A stretch of 64,000 bases of DNA from an uncultured Oscillospiraceae bacterium (GTDB taxonomy: Bacteria > Bacillota > Clostridia > Oscillospirales > Acutalibacteraceae): NCBI GenBank assembly GCA_900539165.1, contig UQAZ01000006.1, positions 1 through 64,000 of the forward strand. Reading direction: 5' to 3'. The stretch's first letter is position 1, and each line of letters begins with the position of its first letter. A program made the translations under genes and the position numbers. Positions 38,082 through 46,489 of this stretch are shown piece by piece. The notes under the pieces were generated by a model. That model was not told where the DNA came from. It was given only the letters and a program-made list of their open reading frames with translations, and did no database searches.

Positions 38082-38627
38082 ATGAAGAAGAAAAATCAGC
38101 TTATCGCACAAACAGCAATCATTGCGGCATTATATGCCGCACTAACCTATGCGCAGAATCTGTTGCTTCCCGGCACGACCTCAATGGCAGTGCAGTTCAG
38201 AGTTAGCGAAGCACTTAATGTTTTGGCTCTGTTTACCCCTGCCGCTATCCCCGGACTTACCCTCGGCTGTGTATTGTCTAACATATACAATGTAGGCTCA
38301 GGACTTCCGCTTGATATGATTTTCGGCTCTCTTGCAACACTTGGCTCTGCAATATGTATGTATGCGTTAAGAAACACAAGAATTAAGGGCTATCCGCTGT
38401 TGAGTATGCTTATGCCCGCAATATTCAACGCTGTTATCATCGGATGGGAAATAGAATGCTTCTTTATCGACGGTGCGTTTGAATTTGTAGGTTTCCTAAC
38501 TCAGGGCGGACTTGTCGGACTGGGCGAGCTTGGTGTTATGGCAACGCTTGGAACTGCGTTATTTTATGCTATCGACAAAAAGAAGCTCGACAGATATTTT
38601 TACAAACCCACTAAGCAAACAAAATAA
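38082..38627 (+). CDS. queT: QueT-family queuosine precursor transporter
   Basis: A 181-residue protein with about five to six membrane helices, of the QueT (COG4708) family. These are the substrate-specific (S) components of ECF transporters, for queuosine precursors. Family features are the early AQTAIIAALYAALTYA helix, VQFRVSEALNVLALFTP and GLTLGCVLSNIYNVGSG. A preQ1-type riboswitch in the leader strongly supports the assignment. No queuosine synthesis genes are here, so the cell may rely on salvage. Confidence 0.93.
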   Translation: MKKKNQLIAQTAIIAALYAALTYAQNLLLPGTTSMAVQFRVSEALNVLALFTPAAIPGLTLGCVLSNIYNVGSGLPLDMIFGSLATLGSAICMYALRNTRIKGYPLLSMLMPAIFNAVIIGWEIECFFIDGAFEFVGFLTQGGLVGLGELGVMATLGTALFYAIDKKKLDRYFYKPTKQTK

Positions 38628-38650
38628 TGCGAACGGCAAAACAACAAAGA

Positions 38651-38685
38651 GCGTACGGATTTGAAAATCTGTACGCCCTTTTTTT
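38651..38685 (+). terminator. Terminator of queT
   Basis: A stem of about 11 bp (GCGTACGGATT with AATCTGTACGC, one wobble) is followed by CC and seven Ts. It lies against the stop codon of the convergent GH95 gene and may serve both. Confidence 0.88.
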
Positions 38686-38686
38686 A

Positions 38687-41323
38687 TTAAAATTCAACTG
38701 TTGCCGTCTCGTTTTGCTTAAGACTTAATGTTTCTGACTTATTGCCGTATGAAATTGTAATCGTTTGGTCAATCTCTGATTTAATCTTTGCCTCAACCGT
38801 CTCGCCATCCCATTTAAGCGACTCGATAACAGCACGGCTTTTTGTACGCAATCCGTCAAGTTCGCCCTTATCAAAACCGCTTGTCGGCAAAGCCGGAAGA
38901 AGTTCAATAACTCTCGTATCGGAATAAACAAGTGCCTCGTTTACAATGCCGAGATAGCCGATTGCAAAGTCGGTACAATAACAACTTCTTCTGTCGTAAT
39001 CGTGATTTGTCATCAACGAATCATATCTGATTTTATGATTCATCAACTTAAGCAATGCATCGGACAGCATATCCCTATCTTTAAGCCTTGCAGCGATAAG
39101 CGAACGGTGAATAAGAGCATGCGATGCCTCATTTTCGCTCGTTCTGTTTTCTACTGCCTGAATGCAAGCCTTTGTCAATTCCTCATTATTCTGCGTTTCA
39201 TTTAACGGCCACGCAAGATACAAATGGCTCAAGTGCCTATGCTTATTATTCTCATCAAATGAGGTAGTCGCCCATTCCTTAAGTGCGCCTGTTTCATCAT
39301 AAAGATAAGGCGGAAGATTATCTTCAAGTGCCTGCCATTTTGAAAAATCAGCATTGGGCGCAACATCATTCATTACAACTCTCAGCATTTCTATATTATC
39401 CCTGCACGCCGCAATGTCAATAACGCAATTTGCGTCGGAAGGTGAGGGATAATTTGACGGATTATTCTCGGGAGAATACGACGGAAGAATGCAGTATGTT
39501 TCGCCGTCATTAAGAACGGTTTTGCCCTTTTCGTAATGAATTTTACCATCGCTGTCGGTATAATATTCGGGCGTCATAAGCTGTGCCCAATAATTCGCCG
39601 ATTTAAGCAAAAGCGGATATAAAATATCCTCTTCCAGCATTAAGAAGCCTCTGGATTTAATTTTTGAAACATCATCTTCGCTAAGCGACAGCACCGATTT
39701 AAGCGAATCAATATTATATTCCGTGCTGAGAGAAATGCGAATATTGCCGTAGGCTCTAAGCGTTTCAAAAAGCGGCTGAAGCATCCAAGAAGCACCTGCA
39801 TTCCAGTACCTGAACGGATAAGGATAGCAAGTTTCGGTAATTACCGCCTTATCGCCGTCTGTATTTACCGGTGCCTGAATTGCATCGGTAAAGCCGTGAG
39901 TTGCCTTTGCGTTTTCCTCCCAATCGGCGACCTGCCGCAAAATAAAATCGGCATAGCCTACGGGAGTTCTGGTCATATTGCTTGAATTTAAGGATGAGGT
40001 TTGCAAATTTACATTTGCGTCCATGGTATACTTACTGCCCCAGCCTGTATTAAATTCGCCCGTCCACATACCGTAAAGCCTGCTCGTAGAATATCCCGAA
40101 CAGCAAAGGTAGGCGTATCTGCCTGCGTAATATGTGCGCTGAGCGGTTGCGGCGTCTATAGTCTTACTGCCCTTTTGCTTTTTAAGCAGTGCTTCGTTAG
40201 TTTCACTGCTGTCCTCGAGTTTAAGGCTCACTGAATTAAACTGCGGCTGATAAATCATAAGATGTCGCTCAAGTGCCGACTCATAATCAAAGCCGTCCTC
40301 AGTGCCGTATTTTTCCTCAACCTGCTTTGTCTCGGAACGGAGCATAGAAATAACGTTGTAACTTTCCTGCTCCTCAAACTCGTCGTACTCGCCCATCTCT
40401 GTATCTCTTGAGCTGACCGTAATGAGATAGACCTCGTCGGCATCGGTAATCTTAATCCCATCGTTGCTTGAACAAAATTCTTCCTTGATGTTTTTATCGA
40501 GGGTGACCTTTTGCTTTTCACCGCCCACGGTAATTATATATGTATACGAAGCATATCCGCCGTTTTTAAGTTCGCTGTTTTCGTAACTCGGATAATGTGC
40601 GACAAGTGCAAGACTGTCCGCATTGTCGCTTGCAATTTTTTTATATTTCAAATCAACCTCATTGCCGTCTCCGAAATTAGCCATACTCGACAAATCGTCA
40701 TAGGACAGCGTGGCATTGATTTTCTTACCCAAATCGGAAGCTTCCAATTTGGTGATAACCGCACTGTCGGCAAAAGAAGTAAACGATACCCTGCTCCATG
40801 TTCCGTTAGAATCGGTGTATCTTATGCCGACCTGACCCGTTTGGTAATCGGTATAGCGAACATAGTCATCAACCTTTTTTCCGTCCATGGAAATTCTGAG
40901 TTGACCGCCCGGATGATAGCTGTAAACATCATCGTAAGAAGCGTCATCCTTAATATCTTCGCCGTTTACTATGCTCTGCTTAACCGTCTCAAGCTCGTTC
41001 GAGGTATCGGGGCAGGTACGCTGATTTTTATTTGGCATAATAAAATGCATATTTTGAAAAATAAAGGTGTCCTCATATGGAGAGCCACTCTCAACAAAGC
41101 CCTGCATTCCATCGCCCGACACCATGCCCCGCCGCCACGACTCAACTTTATTCTTCTTATCGGGCTTAAGCTCGGTATAGGAGAGACTATAGGAAATCTT
41201 TGATTTGTCCGAAAAAAGTCCGTCAATGAGGCCGTTATCCGCCTTCTTCGGCGTACAGCCGGCAAAGGAAAAAATTAGAACGACGCTCATAAACAGAGCA
41301 AAAAAATTCTTAAAAACTTTCAT
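38687..41323 (-). CDS. GH95-like fucosidase lipoprotein
   Basis: An 878-residue protein with a lipoprotein signal (lipobox SFAGC at about residues 19-23), so it is anchored outside the cell. The body fits GH95 inverting alpha-L-fucosidase/galactosidase: an N-terminal beta domain with SGDGMQGFVESG, then YGMWTGEFNTGWGSKYTMDA followed by NVNLQ (the Asn pair near the active site), YWNAGASWMLQPLFE, and NKHRHLSHLYLAWP with the catalytic-region His/Asp. The match is remote in places, so the exact sugar is uncertain. It is single, facing queT. Confidence 0.8.
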   Translation of the reverse strand: MKVFKNFFALFMSVVLIFSFAGCTPKKADNGLIDGLFSDKSKISYSLSYTELKPDKKNKVESWRRGMVSGDGMQGFVESGSPYEDTFIFQNMHFIMPNKNQRTCPDTSNELETVKQSIVNGEDIKDDASYDDVYSYHPGGQLRISMDGKKVDDYVRYTDYQTGQVGIRYTDSNGTWSRVSFTSFADSAVITKLEASDLGKKINATLSYDDLSSMANFGDGNEVDLKYKKIASDNADSLALVAHYPSYENSELKNGGYASYTYIITVGGEKQKVTLDKNIKEEFCSSNDGIKITDADEVYLITVSSRDTEMGEYDEFEEQESYNVISMLRSETKQVEEKYGTEDGFDYESALERHLMIYQPQFNSVSLKLEDSSETNEALLKKQKGSKTIDAATAQRTYYAGRYAYLCCSGYSTSRLYGMWTGEFNTGWGSKYTMDANVNLQTSSLNSSNMTRTPVGYADFILRQVADWEENAKATHGFTDAIQAPVNTDGDKAVITETCYPYPFRYWNAGASWMLQPLFETLRAYGNIRISLSTEYNIDSLKSVLSLSEDDVSKIKSRGFLMLEEDILYPLLLKSANYWAQLMTPEYYTDSDGKIHYEKGKTVLNDGETYCILPSYSPENNPSNYPSPSDANCVIDIAACRDNIEMLRVVMNDVAPNADFSKWQALEDNLPPYLYDETGALKEWATTSFDENNKHRHLSHLYLAWPLNETQNNEELTKACIQAVENRTSENEASHALIHRSLIAARLKDRDMLSDALLKLMNHKIRYDSLMTNHDYDRRSCYCTDFAIGYLGIVNEALVYSDTRVIELLPALPTSGFDKGELDGLRTKSRAVIESLKWDGETVEAKIKSEIDQTITISYGNKSETLSLKQNETATVEF

Positions 41324-41407
41324 AAAAAACCCCTTTCAAAGAAAATAATATTATTCAATGCATTTTGGGAATACTGACTAATAAACAAGATATTATATGG
41401 TGATTAT

Positions 41408-41905
41408 ATGAACGCATTATATATTGTATTGCTGTCGGCAGGCTCTTTTTTCGTTCTATTTGTTTTAGATAAACTTATGGGAAACAGACAGCTTTCGCAA
41501 ATGTCATTTTTCGACTATGTGGTCGGAATTACAATCGGCTCGATAGCGGCGGAAATGGCAACAGATTTGGAGTCGGACTGGTACCACGCAATAATCGCTA
41601 TGACAGTTTATGCACTGATAGAAATCGCCCTCACCTTTATCTCCCGAAAAAGCAAAAAGGCACGCAAGATACTAAACGGTGAACCGATACTCCTGATGAA
41701 CAAAAGCGGCGTTATCGGCAAAAATCTAAAAAAAGCGAGACTGACCTTAGACGATTTAATCAGTGAGGCGAGAATTCAGGGCTATTTTGATATAAATGAT
41801 ATAGCTTATGCGATAATGGAGGACAGCGGAAACATCAGCTTTTTGTCATATCAAAGCGAAAATGAAGAAAAAAACAATTCAGCTCCCGACCTCTCAAACA
41901 AATAG
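41408..41905 (+). CDS. DUF421 (YetF-like) membrane protein
   Basis: A 165-residue protein. Three membrane helices in the first 85 residues carry the family signature RQLSQMSFFDYVVGITIGSI. A small soluble YetF domain follows (ILNGEPILLMNKSGVIGKN ... LTLDDLISEARIQGY). YetF-type proteins are usually about 220-230 residues, so this one is short at the C-terminus. Their role is unknown, although one homologue is linked to spore lipid metabolism. A GC-rich inverted repeat begins at its stop codon. Confidence 0.85.
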   Translation: MNALYIVLLSAGSFFVLFVLDKLMGNRQLSQMSFFDYVVGITIGSIAAEMATDLESDWYHAIIAMTVYALIEIALTFISRKSKKARKILNGEPILLMNKSGVIGKNLKKARLTLDDLISEARIQGYFDINDIAYAIMEDSGNISFLSYQSENEEKNNSAPDLSNK

Positions 41906-41931
41906 CCGCCGCTGCAAATTGCAGCGGCGGC
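41905..41931. repeat. GC-rich perfect inverted repeat
   Basis: A 13-bp perfect inverted repeat (GCCGCCGCTGCAA, one central A, then its complement) starts at the last base of the DUF421 stop codon. Towards plus there is no T-run. Towards minus it is followed by TATTTGTTTG, so it is more likely the distal terminator of hpf. A weaker stem (AGTGC..GAAAGC with GCTTTC..GCACT) lies at about 41935-41986. Confidence 0.6.
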
Positions 41932-42015
41932 TCGAAGTGCGAAAGCATCGGTAGCAAAATAAAATTCAAAAGCTTTCCCGGCACTCCGTAAAGTATCTAA
42001 AATGCTCTCTTAATT

Positions 42016-42567
42016 TTATTCTTCGCAAGTCAAAAGTCCGTAGCCGTTCTTTCTCTTATAAATAACCTTTGTTTCTCCGTCAATGCCGAGATAAACAAAG
42101 AAACTGTGACCGAGCATTTCCATCTGTACGATAGCCTCGTCATCGGTCATAATGTGCGGATTAATAACCTTTTTTCTTGTAACCTCAACAGATTCGTAAT
42201 ACATTCTGTCGAAGTCCTCCATAGTTACATCCTCGTCAAAATCATCAAAGGCGAATGCAATTTCGTCAATTCCGCCCTTTCTCTTTTTATCAACAAAAAA
42301 AGTTTTAAGCTTTCTTAGCTTACGCTTCAAATCATCTACTGCCATATCAACAGCAGGCTCAATGCGGTCTGCCTCAGCCTCGCCTCTGATAAATGAGCCA
42401 ATGTGCATTACGGTAATATCGCACTGATATTTGTCCCTCTCCTTGCTCAGAGTAACATCAAACCTCGAATTTTCAGGAAGCATTTTTTCAATTCTTTTAA
42501 GCTCCTTATCAATTCCGTCCTTTGTTCCCTGCTTTAGCTCAAATCCTCTTGCAGCAATATTAATCAT
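42016..42567 (-). CDS. hpf: Ribosome hibernation promoting factor, long form
   Basis: A 183-residue protein. The N-terminal S30AE/HPF domain (about residues 1-100, with FELKQGTKDGIDKELKRIEK and DRYQ-like CDITVMHIG segments) binds the 30S decoding site. The C-terminal domain (about 125-183, EMLGHSFFVYLGIDGETKVIYKRKNGYG in two parts) is the dimerisation domain that makes 100S ribosomes. This is the usual long HPF of Firmicutes. On the other strand, just upstream, is a structured-RNA candidate. Confidence 0.95.
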   Translation of the reverse strand: MINIAARGFELKQGTKDGIDKELKRIEKMLPENSRFDVTLSKERDKYQCDITVMHIGSFIRGEAEADRIEPAVDMAVDDLKRKLRKLKTFFVDKKRKGGIDEIAFAFDDFDEDVTMEDFDRMYYESVEVTRKKVINPHIMTDDEAIVQMEMLGHSFFVYLGIDGETKVIYKRKNGYGLLTCEE

Positions 42568-42658
42568 AGTATCATCCTTTCAGCTGAAACACAGCCAATA
42601 ATAATATAGGCTAAGCCTCTAACTATATTATAGTATACCCTGACCGGCAATTAAAGTA

Positions 42659-42686
42659 TTGTAAAATATAAAATTTGTGGTATAAT
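42659..42686 (+). promoter_or_regulatory. Promoter for the structured RNA candidate
   Basis: TTGTAA (42659-42664) and a perfect TATAAT (42681-42686) are 16 bases apart. Transcription would begin near 42693, about 25 bases before the first long stem. Confidence 0.6.
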
Positions 42687-42692
42687 ATAAAT

Positions 42693-42840
42693 GTTGGACA
42701 AATGAATTTTTAAGCATAAAATAATGTCTCAATCCCTGCCAAAAGGCGACGGTCAAAAACTCGGAATTTTTCGCCGATTTTTACCGTAATTGTTGCTCTC
42801 AGCACCAAGCCTCGGCTGAGCGTTTGGGGCATTATTTTAT
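42693..42840 (+). ncRNA. Structured RNA candidate next to hpf (possible raiA-type ncRNA)
   Basis: A closing stem of about 15 pairs joins 42718-42732 (AAAATAATGTCTCAA) with 42824-42838, including two G-U pairs, which would be A-C mismatches on the other strand. So the RNA is read from plus. Inside are a GCC-AAAA-GGC hairpin (42738-42747), a long hairpin (ACGGT near 42749 to ACCGT near 42786, with AAAAA/TTTTT and TCGG/CCGA stems and bulged Cs), and a third stem (GCT..CAGC with GCTGAGC, about 42795-42821). I do not recognise it with certainty. Position next to hpf (raiA) suggests the raiA ncRNA class. A GH5 leader element is the alternative. Confidence 0.6.
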
Positions 42841-42882
42841 ACCGTTAAATCGCACACCGTCTTACGGGCAACGAGGTAAAAT

Positions 42883-44310
42883 ATGCTGAGAAAAGACAAT
42901 CTTGCAATTCGTGACGAATACGGCAGACAGCTGATATTCAAGGGCGTAAATCATTGTATAAAAACCGACTCGTTAAATCGCCTCGGTTACAGAAAATTCA
43001 AGTCGCTCAATAAAATAATCGACGAATATGACAAAACGCTCGACAAGTATGTTGAACAAGGGGTCAACATTATCAGGCTCGGTTTCAACTGGGCTGTTCT
43101 TGAGCCTAAAAGAAATTGCTTTGACGAGAGTGCCTTTGAATTTTTGAAAAAGCACATAGAATTGGCACAGCAACACGGAATATACATACTTTTAGATTTG
43201 CACCAGGATTTATTTTGCAGTAAGTTCCGCTTTGGCGACGGCGCTCCGAAATGGGCTGTCGAGGACTATCCTCGCAAAAGACCGATTGCCATTTGGGCTG
43301 AGGGGTACTTTTATTTTAAGGATGTCCAAAGAGCGTTTAACGACTTCTGGAGAAACAAGGACAATATACAGTCCGACTTTTCCGCCCTGTGGGATAAAAT
43401 AATTCAAGAATTTAAGGACTTTGACAACATTATCGGCTACGATTTTCTAAACGAGCCGATGATTACGGACCATTCAAACGAGGTGTTTTGCCGACTGATA
43501 AACGGCGCTGCCAAAGAGGGATTAAACGAGAATTTTTGTGCAGAGAGTTACTTCAAAAACGAAAGAGAACGACGAGGATTCATAAATATGGTTTTTGCCT
43601 TTATGCACAGGGTGCAAAAAAACGGCGGGATAAAAAAATTGCTCGCTTCACTCGACAGCTATCAAGCTTTTGAAAATGCCGTAACCGGACTTGAAGCATA
43701 CACCGAGGAATTTAACAGACGATACTATCAACCGTTTATTGACTCTATGTCTGAAAAAATCGACGACGGCAAGCTTTCGTTTTTCGAGCATAATTATTAC
43801 TCAAATTTAGGCATACCGTTTGAAATAAAAACGAGGGATAATTACATATATTCGCCTCACGCATACGACTTGTTTATTGACTCGCATCTTTATAACAATT
43901 ATTCAAGCAATGACAGAATTAAGTACATCATTGACTCAATACGCAAAAATCAGCTTAAAATGAATGTGCCTGTTGTTATGGGCGAATGGGGCGGAACTGC
44001 TCACAACGGTCACAAGTGGGTGGAGCATATTGACTACATTTACTCCCTGTTTGAACAAAATCAATGGTCGAGCTTATATTGGAATTACAAGCCCGACGAT
44101 AAAAAATTCACCCGCGTTATTAACAGACCGTATCCCTGTGCGGTATGCGGAGACATAATCAAATATTCCTCCGACAGCAAAAGCAGGCATTTCATTCTTG
44201 AATACGACTGCAAGCAGGACACGGCTCCCACAGTAATATTTATTCCGAACAAGGGATATACGGAGTTTGAAAACAAAATAGGCAAAAACATTATAGAAAC
44301 AAATTACTGA
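42883..44310 (+). CDS. GH5 family glycoside hydrolase, endoglycoceramidase-like
   Basis: A 475-residue enzyme. The opening RDEYGRQLIFKGVNH and VNIIRLGFNWAVLEP are typical of GH5 endoglycosylceramidase/steryl-glucosidase relatives. IYILLDLHQDLF follows. The acid/base is the Glu in YDFLNEPM (~190) and the nucleophile is the Glu in VMGEWGG (~367). No signal peptide is seen, which is odd for an endoglycoceramidase and suggests an intracellular glycolipid or glycoside substrate. tex begins 20 bases downstream. Confidence 0.85.
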   Translation: MLRKDNLAIRDEYGRQLIFKGVNHCIKTDSLNRLGYRKFKSLNKIIDEYDKTLDKYVEQGVNIIRLGFNWAVLEPKRNCFDESAFEFLKKHIELAQQHGIYILLDLHQDLFCSKFRFGDGAPKWAVEDYPRKRPIAIWAEGYFYFKDVQRAFNDFWRNKDNIQSDFSALWDKIIQEFKDFDNIIGYDFLNEPMITDHSNEVFCRLINGAAKEGLNENFCAESYFKNERERRGFINMVFAFMHRVQKNGGIKKLLASLDSYQAFENAVTGLEAYTEEFNRRYYQPFIDSMSEKIDDGKLSFFEHNYYSNLGIPFEIKTRDNYIYSPHAYDLFIDSHLYNNYSSNDRIKYIIDSIRKNQLKMNVPVVMGEWGGTAHNGHKWVEHIDYIYSLFEQNQWSSLYWNYKPDDKKFTRVINRPYPCAVCGDIIKYSSDSKSRHFILEYDCKQDTAPTVIFIPNKGYTEFENKIGKNIIETNY

Positions 44311-44329
44311 TTTTCAAAAGGATACATAT

Positions 44330-46489
44330 ATGGACATTTTAAGACAAATCGAAACAGAATTTTCGCTTAAACCGTGGCAGGTAAAAAACACAGTCGAGCT
44401 TATCGACGCAGGAAACACAATTCCGTTTATCGCCCGATACAGAAAAGAAGCCACAGGCTCGCTCGACGACCAGGTGCTAAGAGAATTAAACGACCGTCTT
44501 GCATATCTTCGTTCGTTTGAGGAGCAAAAGGAAAAAATCATTGCGTCAATCACCGAACAGGAAATGATGACGGAGGAAATCCAACAGAGTATAGAAAATG
44601 CGAAAACGCTCACCGAACTTGAGGATATTTACAGACCGTTCAGACCAAAGAGAAAGACAAGAGCCTCTGTTGCAAAGGCACTCGGTCTTGCACCGCTTGC
44701 AGAAAAAATCTATGCTCAGGAAAAGTCTTCCCCGTCACCCGAGGAACTTGCAAAGGAATTTCTCACCGACGAGGTTACAAGCGTTGAGGATGCAATTCAG
44801 GGTGCAAAGGACATCATAGCAGAGCAGGTGTCCGACGACGCCGAAGGACGAAAGTTGATTCGTTATGCCGTTAAAAATCACGCACTCATCACCTCTAAGG
44901 GTGCAGACGAGGATTTGGGCGTTTATGAAATGTACGCAGATTACAGCGAAAGCGTTAAGAAAATCGCAGGTCACCGTGTGCTTGCTATGAACAGAGGCGA
45001 AAAAGAGGGCAAGCTGAAGATAAGCATTGATTTTGACAAAACAATCGCCACCGATTTGCTCTTTAACATTCATTGCAAAAGCAGCAACGCCTGCACGGAT
45101 TTAGTCAGAGACGCCGTCGACGATTCTTACACAAGACTTATTTTCCCGTCTATTGAAAGAGAAATCAGAAACGAGCTTACAGACAAGGCTTGCGAAGCGT
45201 CAATAAAGGTTTTCGGCGAAAACACAAGACAGCTTCTTATGCAACCGCCCGTTAAAGGCAATGTAACTATCGGTCTTGACCCGGGATACAGAACAGGTTG
45301 CAAGGTTGCCGTTATCAGCGAAACGGGAAAGGTGCTTGACACGGGAGTTATCTACCCTGCTCCTCCACACAAAAAAATTGAAGAAGCAAAGGCACTTATA
45401 AAAAGCCTTGTTAAAAAATACAATGTAAAAATGTTCGCAATCGGCAACGGAACGGCTTCACACGAAACCGAAGAATTTGCCGTTGAGGTAATCAAAGAGC
45501 TGGATTGCGGCATAACATATATGGTTGTAAGCGAGGCAGGCGCTTCGGTTTACAGTGCGTCAAAGCTTGCGGCAGAGGAATTTCCGCAATTTGATGTAAG
45601 TCTCAGAAGTGCGGTAAGCATTGCACGCAGACTTCAAGACCCGCTTGCAGAGCTTGTTAAAATTGACCCTAAGGCAATCGGAGTAGGTCAATATCAGCAC
45701 GATATGCCGCAAAAGGAGCTTTCTTCGGCACTCGACGGAGTTGTTGAGGACTGCGTAAACTCGGTAGGTGTAGACTTAAACACCGCATCGCCGCAGCTTC
45801 TTTCAAGGGTTGCGGGTGTAAGCAGCACAGTTGCAAAGAACATTGTGCTTTACCGTGAGGAAAACGGCAAATTCAACGAACGCTCCGAGCTTAAAAAGGT
45901 TTCAAAGCTCGGGCCGAAAGCTTTTGAGCAATGTGCGGGATTTTTAAGGGTTTCCGACGGAAAAAATGTTCTCGACAACACCGCTGTTCACCCCGAAAGC
46001 TACGCTGCCGCAAAGAAACTTCTCACACTTTGTGATATGAGCGAGAGCGATATTAAAAGCGGTAACATTTCACGCTTGAAAACACAGGTTGAAACAATCG
46101 GAACATCTGCTCTTGCAAAACAGCTTGATGTCGGAGAGCCTACACTCAACGACATAGTAAATGAGCTTTCAAAGCCGGGTCGTGACCCTCGTGACGAGCT
46201 GCCAAAACCAATGCTAAGAAGCGATATTATGGGCATTGAGGATCTCAAGGCAGGTATGGAGCTAAAGGGAACGGTTAGAAATGTTGTTGATTTCGGCGCA
46301 TTTATCGACATCGGAGTTCATCAGGACGGCTTAGTTCACATCAGCCAAATCACAAACAAGTTCTTGAAACATCCGAGCGAGATGCTAAAGGTAGGCGACA
46401 TAGTAACCGTTTGGGTTTTAGATGCCGATACCGTTAAAAACAGAATTTCCCTTACTATGAAAGAACCAAAAAAAGCAAATGAAAAATAA
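44330..46489 (+). CDS. tex: Tex-family RNA-binding transcription accessory protein
   Basis: A 719-residue protein of the Tex family, a conserved nucleic-acid-binding factor with YqgF-like, helix-hairpin-helix and S1 domains. Landmarks are FIARYRKEATGSLDDQVLRE near residue 30, VTIGLDPGYRTGCKVAV near 320 (YqgF fold), GVGQYQHDM, LNTASPQLLSRVAGV (HhH) and the S1 domain GTVRNVVDFGAFIDIGVHQD near 645. Length fits. It overlaps the MFS gene by 11 bases. Confidence 0.97.
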   Translation: MDILRQIETEFSLKPWQVKNTVELIDAGNTIPFIARYRKEATGSLDDQVLRELNDRLAYLRSFEEQKEKIIASITEQEMMTEEIQQSIENAKTLTELEDIYRPFRPKRKTRASVAKALGLAPLAEKIYAQEKSSPSPEELAKEFLTDEVTSVEDAIQGAKDIIAEQVSDDAEGRKLIRYAVKNHALITSKGADEDLGVYEMYADYSESVKKIAGHRVLAMNRGEKEGKLKISIDFDKTIATDLLFNIHCKSSNACTDLVRDAVDDSYTRLIFPSIEREIRNELTDKACEASIKVFGENTRQLLMQPPVKGNVTIGLDPGYRTGCKVAVISETGKVLDTGVIYPAPPHKKIEEAKALIKSLVKKYNVKMFAIGNGTASHETEEFAVEVIKELDCGITYMVVSEAGASVYSASKLAAEEFPQFDVSLRSAVSIARRLQDPLAELVKIDPKAIGVGQYQHDMPQKELSSALDGVVEDCVNSVGVDLNTASPQLLSRVAGVSSTVAKNIVLYREENGKFNERSELKKVSKLGPKAFEQCAGFLRVSDGKNVLDNTAVHPESYAAAKKLLTLCDMSESDIKSGNISRLKTQVETIGTSALAKQLDVGEPTLNDIVNELSKPGRDPRDELPKPMLRSDIMGIEDLKAGMELKGTVRNVVDFGAFIDIGVHQDGLVHISQITNKFLKHPSEMLKVGDIVTVWVLDADTVKNRISLTMKEPKKANEK

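Larger units (their letters stand above)
42568..42882. other. hpf-GH5 intergenic region
   Basis: A 315-base region without a protein gene. From left to right it holds the hpf leader (minus strand; a TATAAT-like box near 42630), a plus-strand promoter (42659-42686), the structured RNA candidate (about 42693-42840), and the GH5 ribosome binding site GAGG (42873-42876). Confidence 0.7.
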
